This document shows positions 56,380 through 63,937 of a DNA stretch of 63,937 bases, in pieces. How positions within the stretch are numbered: the first letter of the stretch is position 1; each line of letters opens with the position of its first letter. The position numbers were made by a program, and so were the translations under genes. Below the pieces are notes generated by a model. The model saw only the letters and a program-made list of their open reading frames with translations, did no database searches and was not told where the DNA came from. Origin of the DNA: an uncultured Acidimicrobiales bacterium (GTDB lineage Bacteria > Actinomycetota > Acidimicrobiia > Acidimicrobiales > UBA10347); assembly GCA_937991435.1 (NCBI GenBank), contig CALKPY010000036.1, positions 1 to 63,937 on the forward strand, given 5' to 3'.

Positions 56380-58461
56380 ATGACGTTCCCATGCCCCGAA
56401 ACCACCGGCGAAGACCGCATGCCCATAGCGTCACTGTTCGTCACCCCCAACCCGGCATCAGAAGGCGACACATACACCATCACCCCCATATGCATCGACG
56501 GTGACGCACCCGTCACACAAACCCTGGAACAATCCCTAGACGGCGGCATCACATGGACCCCCACCGCACCCACCGGGACCGTCACGTCAACAATGGCAGC
56601 CGTCGGGAACGTTCTATTCCGGGTCACATGCACCGACGCTGACGGCGACACCAGCACCGATACCGTCACCATGGTCGTCGCCGGCTGCCTCCCGGTTACG
56701 ATCGCGACGAACCCCACCAACCAATGCGGATCCCTCTCCGGCCAATGGCGAGTCGCTTCGTCACCTGCCGGGCCGTGGACGCAATCAGCCACCCGATGGA
56801 ACGAAACCTGCTCACCACTCGGCGGCCCATCACCCGTCCCCGGCGCGTCATGGATCGGCCCCGCCACCCAGCCACCCGCCGCCGGCCAATACTGCTACCG
56901 CGACGAATTCGTACTCAATTCGGCGCAGGCAGCGGGCCTGCAATCCGGCACACTCACACTCCGAGGCGACTCCTCGATCACGTCCGTCGAAATCAACGGC
57001 GTCTCCATCTACTCAGGCACACCACCAAACGATTTCTCGCAGAACGCCGGGCCAATAGCGATCCCCGCACCGTCAGGACTCATCGCCGGCGTCAACACGC
57101 TCATCGTCTGCCAAAACGCAGACGGCACCGTATTCGACGGCATCGTCCTCAACCTCGAACTCTCATGCGACCCCTATGTCGCCCCGGTTTGTGACCCGAC
57201 GTGGCTTGAGGACACACTCCTCCAACACCCCGCACCACCTGAAAGTCTCGCACCAAACCTCGTCCCGGTAGCGAACGAAACCCAGCTCGCCAACGCCATC
57301 AACAACGCCGGACCAGGCACCCACATTCAAGCCACCCAAAACTTCAACATCAACAGCAACCACCTCTACCAAAACATCAACGGCACCGCCGTTGCACCCA
57401 TCCTCATCGACGGCAACGGCTTCACACTCACGGTCACCGGCGGCGTCAAACCATTCCAATTCGGAGCATCCAGCTGGGTGTATTTCTACGACTGGACACT
57501 CGACGCCAACGGCCAAGCCATCTGGGCGTTCATCCTCGGAGCCGTCGCAGGCAACCCCGTCACCGGCGCCAACAACAACTTCTACATCTACGGCAACGAA
57601 ATCCATTCGCCACGCCAAGAAATCCTGAAGATCTCGCAATGCGACACTGTGGAGGTCGTCGGTAACAACCTGTACGACCCCGGACGTAACCCCCAGGCGG
57701 GAGGCGCGTCCAACTTCTGTGAAATCGTGTACTTCGGCGACGGGAACGGCGGGACTCTCACTAACCGAGTCATCAACGGGCTCGTCGAAAACAACTGGAT
57801 TCACGACACCGCTCCCGCCCAGAACGGCATCACCCCAGCTGGTGAAGGCATTGACGTGAAACGACCGTCGCAGAACATCGTGATCCGCCGCAATCTGGTC
57901 GAGAACATTCGGGTGAACTCACAAGGCGCTGTTACTCTCGTCATCGACTGCGACACCGTGAACAACGTCGGCGACTACAACATCCTGGCGGAAGAGAACT
58001 ACATCAGGAACGTCCGCACGAAAGCCGGCGGTTTCAACGGCGATGGCATCACCGCCGCTAAAGGGGCTACGACGATCCGTCGCAACATCATTCAGAACGT
58101 TGACGGTGATGGTGTCCGTACGTTGCTGAATGTGACGTCTTCAAACAAGTCGATCGAGATTCAGGACAACACGATTTTGGGTGCTGGCGGCGGCGCGATT
58201 GTCACGAACCAGGGTAACGCTGGGCAGGGATGTAATCTGCCGGCGACGATCAGCCGGTGTGGTAACGCTACGGATGATGGGACGGGGGATGTGCAGGTGA
58301 CTGCTGCGGCGTTTGTCGGGCCGTTGACGACGTCGTCGGGGTTCGCACCTGCCGCTGGTTCAGTTGTGATCGATAACGGCGGTTGTACGGCTACGGATCT
58401 GTCAGGCATCCCGATACAAGGCGCGGGTCGTGATGCTGGCGCTGTGGAGTACTGCCCGTAA
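56380..58461 (+). CDS. Tail spike with right-handed beta-helix
   Basis: 693 residues from ATG 56380. Residues ~1-100 form a Cys-paired Ig/PKD-like module (FPCPETTG, EQSLDGGITW, FRVTCTDADGDT) that also begins the 58461 protein. Residues ~100-290 are a second beta domain; from ~330 comes the parallel beta-helix, with NIVIRRNLVENIRVNSQGAV and the typical 'N-x-I-x-x-V-x-G-x-G' repeats. Polysaccharide binding or cleavage is likely; the catalytic residues are not visible. Confidence 0.7.
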   Translation: MTFPCPETTGEDRMPIASLFVTPNPASEGDTYTITPICIDGDAPVTQTLEQSLDGGITWTPTAPTGTVTSTMAAVGNVLFRVTCTDADGDTSTDTVTMVVAGCLPVTIATNPTNQCGSLSGQWRVASSPAGPWTQSATRWNETCSPLGGPSPVPGASWIGPATQPPAAGQYCYRDEFVLNSAQAAGLQSGTLTLRGDSSITSVEINGVSIYSGTPPNDFSQNAGPIAIPAPSGLIAGVNTLIVCQNADGTVFDGIVLNLELSCDPYVAPVCDPTWLEDTLLQHPAPPESLAPNLVPVANETQLANAINNAGPGTHIQATQNFNINSNHLYQNINGTAVAPILIDGNGFTLTVTGGVKPFQFGASSWVYFYDWTLDANGQAIWAFILGAVAGNPVTGANNNFYIYGNEIHSPRQEILKISQCDTVEVVGNNLYDPGRNPQAGGASNFCEIVYFGDGNGGTLTNRVINGLVENNWIHDTAPAQNGITPAGEGIDVKRPSQNIVIRRNLVENIRVNSQGAVTLVIDCDTVNNVGDYNILAEENYIRNVRTKAGGFNGDGITAAKGATTIRRNIIQNVDGDGVRTLLNVTSSNKSIEIQDNTILGAGGGAIVTNQGNAGQGCNLPATISRCGNATDDGTGDVQVTAAAFVGPLTTSSGFAPAAGSVVIDNGGCTATDLSGIPIQGAGRDAGAVEYCP

Positions 58462-60608
58462 TGGTCGCCTTATTCCCATGCCCTGACACCACCGGCACCA
58501 CCACCAGTAACCTGGTGGCGGCTATCGCACCGAACGCGGCGTCATACCCGATCAACACGCAATGGTCCGTCACAGCGACATGCACAGGCGGAACAGCGCC
58601 CGTCACCGAAACTATTGAGCAGTCCACCGACGGCGGCGTCACGTGGGTTCCGTCCGCGACGTTCGGCACAGAAGGCACACCACAAACCATCCTCGTCCGT
58701 GTCACCTGCACCGACAGCACAGGCGCGACCGATACTGCCACCACGACAGTCACCATCACCGAATGCGTCGACATCGCAGGCACCATTGACCCCGCCATTG
58801 ATCCCACCTGCGCCGGAATCATCACTGACGTCGTCGGCAAAATGGATCGGCTGATCTGCAACTGCTTCGACACGCCCCTCGCTATCGATTTCGACTACAT
58901 GACACAAACCCAGATCGACACGTTCGGTGCGGGTGTCCTAGCAGTCGGCGGACCATCATCCACACAAGGCGGACGCGGCCTCAACGGCCAAACCCTACCC
59001 ATAGTCGGCGGCGTGTCATTCAACCCCACAACCGACGCACTCTGCGCGAGTGATCCGAACCGTTACCGCGAAATCGTCATCCACGAAATCCTGCATGTCC
59101 TCGGATTCAACTCAAGCACATTCAACTCCAACAACCTGACGAACGCGGCTGGCGAATTCATCGGTGCGAACGTGCAACAAACCTACGGCCAACTCCTAGG
59201 CACCAACACGCCGACACCAGCACCGATGGACGGGTCGCACTGGGACGAATCCATCTTCGGTAACGAACTGATGTCCCCAGCGTTGGACAACCCAAGCCAA
59301 TTCTCAGCGCTCACCATGGCGGCGTTGGAAGACATGGGGTACTGCGTCGACCCCACCGAATGCTTGGAGCCATACACGCTCCCCAACTCGCCCGTCCTCG
59401 ACTGCGTCCTACCCAACCCATGGGGCATCGCCAACGACCAGTACACCCGCCTCGAAAACCTGACAATGGCGCAAATCAACGCAGCATCGCCGGGTGGCGA
59501 CCCTGCACTCAACCCCGACATCACGTTCAACCCGTCAGACAACAAGTACACCAACGGGTCGACACCACAAATCGCCCAGTTCCGTTTCCAGGGCGCCCCG
59601 TCGCACTACTGCAAAGACGACCCCGTCGTGTTCCCCAACCAATCCGGCGCATCCCATCTCCACATGTTCTACGGCAACACCGCCGCCGACGCGTTCTCCA
59701 CCGCAGGTGATGGCGGCCCGAACGACCTCCTCAACATCGGCGGATCCACCGTACAAGGTTTCGCTGGAGCGAACCGTTCAGCGTATTGGATGCCCGCGCT
59801 GCATGACGGGCCGCTCGGCGGGCCCGGCAACGAACGCAACGTGATCATCCCTGAAGGCATCCTCGTCTACTACAAGTCTGGGCGCTGGTGCGACGTGCAG
59901 GAAATCCCTGCCGGGTTGCAGCTGATCGGCGGGAACATCAACCCCGCCGGCCCCATGGTGCACAACTTGTCTTGGACGGGCTTCAACGTGAACTATCAGT
60001 GGGGGTTCTATAACCCGACGCTGGGGTTGATTGTGGAGACGCAGAACACGATCCCCACATCGAACCCGAACAACTGGGATCTGATCCGCTGCGTTATCGG
60101 TTTCCCGCAACACATTCAGGTTGATGGGAACGGCGACCCGATCCTGTCGTCAGCGAACCATCTGTCTCACAGCCTCGCGACGACGAACCCGCAGGGCGGC
60201 TTGGCGGACAACGACCCGTCGCCGGCGTCACATCCGTACCGCATCCCCCACATCCAGATTCTCGTGGACTTCAAATGGCCGTCGAATGGTGACACGTCGG
60301 GTTGGCGGTTGTCGTCCGACCTGGGCCAGATGACGATGCCGCAGGTGCCGAACCCTGGCGGTTCGCTCCACGCCGACATCCTGTTCGCGTGGAACCCTCT
60401 GATCAACCAGTTGTGGACGACGGGCTGTTTTGAATGCGCCGACCCGCACAACTGCTCGGAAGGCCAGTTGGGTGCGCAGGCGTACACCGGGCTACCCGAA
60501 GCACGCAATCTGGATCGCATCACGGGCGGTTCCGGTTCGATTCAGAACCAGCATTTCCGGCCGGCGAACGAAGCTGACTACTACGTGCAGGACCCGTTCG
60601 ACATCTGA
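58461..60608 (+). CDS. Virion M8-like metalloprotease with DUF1996-like domain
   Basis: 715 residues; ATG overlaps the previous TAA. Residues 1-102: the same Ig/PKD-like module as the 56380 protein. Residues ~110-295: zinc protease with HEILHVLGF (208-216), downstream GSHWDESIFGNELM (third His 260, Met-turn M271) and LTMAALEDMGY, the leishmanolysin (M8)-like arrangement. Residues ~305-690: DUF1996-like region (FRFQGAPSHYCKDDPVVFP, ASHLHMFYGNT, AYWMPALHDG, GILVYYKSGRW). Inferred to be a tail-tip enzyme cutting or binding host surface material. Confidence 0.75.
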   Translation: MVALFPCPDTTGTTTSNLVAAIAPNAASYPINTQWSVTATCTGGTAPVTETIEQSTDGGVTWVPSATFGTEGTPQTILVRVTCTDSTGATDTATTTVTITECVDIAGTIDPAIDPTCAGIITDVVGKMDRLICNCFDTPLAIDFDYMTQTQIDTFGAGVLAVGGPSSTQGGRGLNGQTLPIVGGVSFNPTTDALCASDPNRYREIVIHEILHVLGFNSSTFNSNNLTNAAGEFIGANVQQTYGQLLGTNTPTPAPMDGSHWDESIFGNELMSPALDNPSQFSALTMAALEDMGYCVDPTECLEPYTLPNSPVLDCVLPNPWGIANDQYTRLENLTMAQINAASPGGDPALNPDITFNPSDNKYTNGSTPQIAQFRFQGAPSHYCKDDPVVFPNQSGASHLHMFYGNTAADAFSTAGDGGPNDLLNIGGSTVQGFAGANRSAYWMPALHDGPLGGPGNERNVIIPEGILVYYKSGRWCDVQEIPAGLQLIGGNINPAGPMVHNLSWTGFNVNYQWGFYNPTLGLIVETQNTIPTSNPNNWDLIRCVIGFPQHIQVDGNGDPILSSANHLSHSLATTNPQGGLADNDPSPASHPYRIPHIQILVDFKWPSNGDTSGWRLSSDLGQMTMPQVPNPGGSLHADILFAWNPLINQLWTTGCFECADPHNCSEGQLGAQAYTGLPEARNLDRITGGSGSIQNQHFRPANEADYYVQDPFDI

Positions 60609-60656
60609 TTGTTCGCTGCAACACCATCCACGAACCGTGTTGCAGCGAACAATCAG
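60605..60656 (+). terminator. 20-bp perfect hairpin after protease gene
   Basis: Arms CTGATTGTTCGCTGCAACAC / GTGTTGCAGCGAACAATCAG with a 12-base loop. Overlaps the gene's stop. A very strong stem without U-tail: terminator or processing site. Its inner TGCAACAC/GTGTTGCA repeats the core of the 54433 inverted repeat. Confidence 0.75.
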
Positions 60657-60687
60657 TGGGTCCCATGGTTTCCCTACTCTCCAACAA

Positions 60688-61062
60688 GTGCCGACCAACC
60701 CGCCAGTCAAACCACCAACACGCAACAACACACCGCCACACGTCGACTATGGCCGCGTCCACAACGAAGCACGCCTAGCCGGACAACCCACCCTCATCCA
60801 CGTCGACAAACACCGCATCCGCAAAGGCGAACCCGCCGTCATCGTCCGCACACCATCCGGCTACATCCGCTGCTGCTCAGCCGACATCACCGGACCCACC
60901 AGCGTCGGACAATGGCGAGACGAAGCGTTCCCCGACGGCCCCAACAGCTGGGTAGAAACACGATCCCAAGTCACCCCACACGGCATCGTCGAATCCGGCA
61001 ACAACCCGCCCACCCTTGACGTCACATGGCTCAACGTGGCGAGTAAACGGGCCGACCGATGA
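60688..61062 (+). CDS. Unknown protein between spike and endolysin genes
   Basis: 124 residues from GTG 60688; an upstream in-frame extension lies across the hairpin. Residues RHVDK-like 'TLIHVDKHRIRKGEPAVIVR' and GYIRCCSADI. Overlaps the endolysin start (ATGA). May be a lysis or tail accessory. Confidence 0.5.
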   Translation: MPTNPPVKPPTRNNTPPHVDYGRVHNEARLAGQPTLIHVDKHRIRKGEPAVIVRTPSGYIRCCSADITGPTSVGQWRDEAFPDGPNSWVETRSQVTPHGIVESGNNPPTLDVTWLNVASKRADR

Positions 61063-61721
61063 GCGAGAAACCAGGCACTCGAGCACTGCAAAACTGGTTG
61101 CTCGCCGCTATAGGGGAAATCCCTGGGGTTATCTCCGTCGACTCCGGGATATACGTTTACCGCCACATCGACAACGACCCAAACAAGCCGCTGTCCGTCC
61201 ACTCATACGGCCGGGCGCTTGACGCCGGCGTCCGTGAAGACCTGCCCGGATATCCGAACGGCAAATGGCCGACCAGTAAGATTGAATCGCCGGAGCTCGA
61301 CGCCCTCATCGAACGGCTCATTGAGCGCCACGAACAGCTCGGCATCGATTACATGATTTACGCCGGGCGGCAATGGCGTCCTGGCAGCGGGTGGCGCGCT
61401 TATCGCGGCACGTCCCCGCACAACGACCACATCCATTTGGAGCAGACCCCCGCGGCAGCGCGCACCCTCACCGCCGCTGACATCACCGCGATCCTCGGAG
61501 ACTCCACAACCACCGGGAGCGACACCGACCCCATGGCGTACCTCATCTACTTCATCAACCGCACCTACGAACAATACGGACGCGACCCCCGCAAAGACCC
61601 CGAAGGCGTCGACTACTGGATCCAGAGAGCCGCAGACGAACACCAAAACCAAGTTTGGACACCGAAACTTGTGTCAGCGTCACCGTCACTCCAGTTGATG
61701 ACAGAACTCCTCGACTCATGA
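61059..61721 (+). CDS. Endolysin, M15-like peptidase
   Basis: 220 residues. Metal-site motif LSVHSYGRALDAGV (H48, D55) and PHNDHIHLEQTPAA (H124/H126), the D-Ala-D-Ala carboxypeptidase/L-Ala-D-Glu endopeptidase family also met in actinophage lysins. C-terminal ~60 residues PMAYLIYFINRTYEQYGRDP could be a small binding module. No signal; followed by holin-like genes. Related to the secreted peptidase at 44417 in its metal motifs. Confidence 0.75.
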   Translation: MSEKPGTRALQNWLLAAIGEIPGVISVDSGIYVYRHIDNDPNKPLSVHSYGRALDAGVREDLPGYPNGKWPTSKIESPELDALIERLIERHEQLGIDYMIYAGRQWRPGSGWRAYRGTSPHNDHIHLEQTPAAARTLTAADITAILGDSTTTGSDTDPMAYLIYFINRTYEQYGRDPRKDPEGVDYWIQRAADEHQNQVWTPKLVSASPSLQLMTELLDS

Positions 61722-61837
61722 TTTCCACACTTGTCGCGATCGTCGTGGTAGGCGGAGTACCCGCAGCAGCCGCCGCAACCGGCTGGCTCATCGGATGGGC
61801 CACCGGCCTAGACGGCAGGTTCAACCGCAAATCATGA
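61718..61837 (+). CDS. Small membrane protein, holin-like
   Basis: 39 residues from ATG 61718 (ATGA). One helix, STLVAIVVVGGVPAAAAATG continuing WLIGWA, then a charged tail DGRFNRKS. Fits a pinholin or lysis accessory. Confidence 0.55.
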   Translation: MISTLVAIVVVGGVPAAAAATGWLIGWATGLDGRFNRKS

Positions 61838-62034
61838 ACGGCGAACAAGTGAAGAACTGGATGCTGCGTGACTTTGTTGCGCTCATCCTCGGTGTGTACG
61901 CATTCGCAGCGCTAGGAGCCGTCGTATTCCTCATCGTTAGGGGGCAGACAGCGCCGGAGTCGGTTGTTGTGACTGGTGGCGCGGCGGTTGGTGCGTTGTC
62001 GCAACGACTGAACAACGGAGAGAAGGACCAATGA
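61834..62034 (+). CDS. Holin-like membrane protein
   Basis: 66 residues from ATG 61834 (ATGA). DFVALILGVYAFAALGAVVF plus a second weakly hydrophobic stretch VVVTGGAAVGALSQ; charged C-terminus. Position after endolysin supports holin. Confidence 0.6.
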   Translation: MNGEQVKNWMLRDFVALILGVYAFAALGAVVFLIVRGQTAPESVVVTGGAAVGALSQRLNNGEKDQ

Positions 62035-62348
62035 GTTTGTGGGGTAGGGAACCTGTAGCAGTGATGGCGTTCGTCCGCGCTGTCCTGTATTTGGGTGTGA
62101 CGTTTGGTTTGGCGTTATCTGACGCCCAAATGGCAGCACTCATCCTCGTGGTTGAGCTCGGGCTCGGCCTGTTAGCGCCCAGATCGGCGGTTGTGTCCAC
62201 TGGGAAAGTGAAGGAACGGTTGGCGGCGTCTCGAGCCGCTACTGCCCCTGAGCCGTCTGGCCGGGGTTTGACGATCGCTATCCCGAAACAACCTGTCGCG
62301 GCGGATGACAAGTTCGACGCGTTCCTTGAAAGCCTGCTTGATTCCTGA
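62031..62348 (+). CDS. Holin-like membrane protein
   Basis: 105 residues (ATGA overlap). Two helices (VMAFVRAVLYLGVTFGLAL, AALILVVELGLGLLAP) and a soluble C-terminal half (LTIAIPKQPVAADDKFDAFL). Resembles two-helix actinophage holins. Confidence 0.6.
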   Translation: MSLWGREPVAVMAFVRAVLYLGVTFGLALSDAQMAALILVVELGLGLLAPRSAVVSTGKVKERLAASRAATAPEPSGRGLTIAIPKQPVAADDKFDAFLESLLDS

Positions 62349-62349
62349 C

Positions 62350-62448
62350 ATGGCCTGGTTCCTGTTGGGTTTGGCGGCAGGTCTGTCGGTCGCGTGTTGG
62401 AATCATTGGCAGTGGTTTGAAACGTGGCGTGGCCGCCACGACCGCTAG
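62350..62448 (+). CDS. Tiny membrane peptide
   Basis: 32 residues: MAWFLLGLAAGLSVACWNHW then a basic tail. One base after the previous stop. Possible third lysis membrane protein. Confidence 0.5.
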   Translation: MAWFLLGLAAGLSVACWNHWQWFETWRGRHDR

Positions 62449-62495
62449 TCCATACCGCTGGTTCATGGTGTCGGCATGACTAAACGAGCGAACAA

Positions 62496-62825
62496 ATGAG
62501 CGCGTTGGCAGCGGTCGCACTTGTCGGCATGTGCATCGGCCTAATCATCCTCAACTACTGGCAAGCCGTCGAACGGCGCCGGCTCGAAGGAATAGCGCAA
62601 GCACGCCTAGACCTGTGGTCCGAATCTGAGGAAACCCTTTCGAAGACACGCCGAGAACGAGGCGTATTGAAGACTCGTCTCAAAGCGTCCACAGACCTCA
62701 TCAACATCCAAAACCGTGCCATCCGTGACGCGCATCACGAGCTGGAACGGCATTACGGAGCGAATGTCGCCCGCGGCCGAGCGAACGCCCTCAAAATCCT
62801 GGAAGGCAGCACCACCGATGATTAA
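62496..62825 (+). CDS. Membrane-anchored coiled-coil protein
   Basis: 109 residues. N-terminal helix AVALVGMCIGLIILNYWQAV, then coiled coil (ETLSKTRRERGVLKTRLKAS). A 7-codon frame starting at 62476 ends in ATGA with its start and may couple translation. Spanin-like in shape, but the presumed host is Gram-positive, so the role is open. Confidence 0.55.
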   Translation: MSALAAVALVGMCIGLIILNYWQAVERRRLEGIAQARLDLWSESEETLSKTRRERGVLKTRLKASTDLINIQNRAIRDAHHELERHYGANVARGRANALKILEGSTTDD

Positions 62826-63048
62826 CGTTGAACTGCGTCAACAACCCCACACCGGCGGCACCGACACCTACCACTACTGGCAAGTCGCAGAACAGTTGAC
62901 CGGCATCGTGTTCGCCCGATCACCAGGATACGACACCGCCGAAGACGCACGTAAGGCTGCTGAGTTTGTTGCCAAGCAGATGCCGGGTGCGGAAGTGGTA
63001 GAGAAACCAGCCCCGCCGCGCCGGGAACTACCCGCCGACGACGAATAA
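62818..63048 (+). CDS. Unknown small protein before portal
   Basis: 76 residues from ATG 62818 (8-base overlap). DTYHYWQVAEQLTGIVFARS, AEDARKAAEFVAKQMPGAEV, Pro-rich end. Unknown. Confidence 0.5.
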   Translation: MINVELRQQPHTGGTDTYHYWQVAEQLTGIVFARSPGYDTAEDARKAAEFVAKQMPGAEVVEKPAPPRRELPADDE

Positions 63049-63092
63049 CCACGTTCGGTTAGGTCACACACGAATCCTACCGTCACAACCAA

Positions 63093-63937
63093 ATGGGATT
63101 CTTCGACGCCTTCCGAGCAACCACAGCCGCCCCACCCCCACCAACCGGGCCACCCCTATCGTTCCCCTTCGGCGCCCCCATGCAAGAATACGGGTCACCC
63201 ATCGAAGCGCTCGTCGGCACCCTCGACAGCGCACCAAAACTCACACCAGCAGCCGCCCAAACCCGCCTCGCAGCCATGATCCGAGGCTACGACAACAAAG
63301 GTGGCCTCATCTCCCACGGCGGCGTCGTCACCTTCGTCGAATCAGTCATCGGCATCATGTTCGGCCGCATGGAACTACGCAGCCGCATCAACGAAGACGG
63401 CACCTGGCGATGGACCGACACCGGCGACGCAGAACACGCAGCCATCAACGCCTGGACCAAATCATTCAACTCCGGCAACCAAAACCACCAAGGCCTACTC
63501 CGCCGCTTCATCATGTACTGGCGGGTATTCGGCGAACTCTGGGTCGTCCGCTACAACACCCCCAACGGCGGGCTGCGATACGACGTCATCCCGCCATACA
63601 TGGCCACCATCAAAGACGGCCGGTTCCAATGGAACAACGGCGGACAAAAAATGTCGATCCCGCTGAACCAAGCGGAACACATCATCAACGACTGGCTCGA
63701 ACCCGGCATCCCCCACTCCCAATGGTTCAGCGTGCTCGACAACCTCGAACGCATCGACACGGCGTTCCAAGCCATCGACCGCGCCACCGCCTCGTCACTA
63801 CTCATGACGAAAATCGTGTCAATCCGGCGGGTCGAAGACGAATCAACCACCGTCCGGCCTAGAGCCGCAGCGGCAGCCACACACCAAACCGACGCAGACG
63901 GCAACCCGATCAAACAAGAAGGCGTCCGCTATCCCGG
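63093..63937 (+). CDS. Portal protein, N-terminal part (runs off right edge)
   Basis: 237 residues up to the internal ATG that recurs at position 8 of the window; continues there for a total of ~535. N-terminal helix region (AAAQTRLAAMIRGYDNKGG), then WTKSFNSGNQNHQGLLRRF, MYWRVFGELWVVRYN and RYDVIPPYMATIKDG, the 'clip/stem' layout of HK97-like portals. Confirms the circular junction. Confidence 0.85.
   Translation, partial: MGFFDAFRATTAAPPPPTGPPLSFPFGAPMQEYGSPIEALVGTLDSAPKLTPAAAQTRLAAMIRGYDNKGGLISHGGVVTFVESVIGIMFGRMELRSRINEDGTWRWTDTGDAEHAAINAWTKSFNSGNQNHQGLLRRFIMYWRVFGELWVVRYNTPNGGLRYDVIPPYMATIKDGRFQWNNGGQKMSIPLNQAEHIINDWLEPGIPHSQWFSVLDNLERIDTAFQAIDRATASSLLMTKIVSIRRVEDESTTVRPRAAAAATHQTDADGNPIKQEGVRYP
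63797..63937. repeat. Terminal direct repeat, right copy
   Basis: Second copy of the 141-base sequence at the left end. Removing one copy gives a circular sequence of 63,796 bp. Confidence 0.95.

Overview
The window is one complete tailed-phage (siphovirus-type) genome, opened inside the portal gene. Bases 1-141 and 63797-63937 are identical, and the portal reading frame runs across the junction, so the replicon is circular or circularly permuted and about 63,796 bp long. The host is most likely a high-GC actinobacterium: the head-tail proteins resemble actinophage families, one phage gene carries an LPXTG-type cell-wall sorting signal, and the attachment site contains the 3' part of a tRNA-Lys gene. 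The phage looks temperate (tyrosine integrase, attP, divergent HTH regulators, exported lysogeny-type genes).

Layout. (1) Rightward late arm, about 54.7 kb through the junction to 33.6 kb: HNH endonuclease, probable small terminase, two tail-spike/protease proteins sharing an N-terminal domain (one a beta-helix, one an M8-like zinc protease fused to a DUF1996-like domain), M15-like endolysin and small membrane (holin-like) proteins, portal, MuF-like protein, capsid protease, major capsid protein with a fused scaffold-like region, and a second smaller capsid-like protein. Next come about 12 kb of cysteine-rich, repeat-containing virion proteins, then tail tube, neck proteins, tail chaperones with a -1 frameshift at C CCT TTC, a 1014-residue tape measure, distal tail proteins, large terminase and a metallophosphoesterase. 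(2) Leftward early arm, 42.5 to 33.6 kb: Cro-like HTH, a small stand-alone prim-pol domain, excisionase-like HTH, zinc ribbon, transglycosylase-like lysin, RecB/Cas4-type exonuclease, SSB-like protein, PD-(D/E)XK nuclease and a large prim-pol/DUF3987 protein. (3) Lysogeny module, 42.5 to 47.1 kb: rightward HTH repressor candidate, leftward integrase, attP, then a leftward exported cassette (LysM plus M15-like peptidase, small membrane proteins, a type II membrane protein and an LPHTG sortase substrate). (4) Leftward accessory block, 47.3 to 54.3 kb: many small overlapping genes of unknown function, an Ala-rich repeat protein, a hexapeptide-repeat protein, a second HNH endonuclease and, on the plus strand, a lipoprotein.

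The most unusual points are: (a) exterior virion proteins are packed with cysteines, including paired-Cys tandem repeats, while the tape measure has none that I can see; (b) an M8-like protease plus DUF1996-like protein appears to be a virion component; (c) a sortase-anchored protein is encoded with a secreted peptidase related to the endolysin; (d) a 27-bp element is shared by two divergent intergenic regions, beside the Cro-like gene and beside the lipoprotein gene; (e) TerL is separated from TerS and portal by about 30 kb or more of other genes. All counts and motif positions were made by eye; no database search was run.
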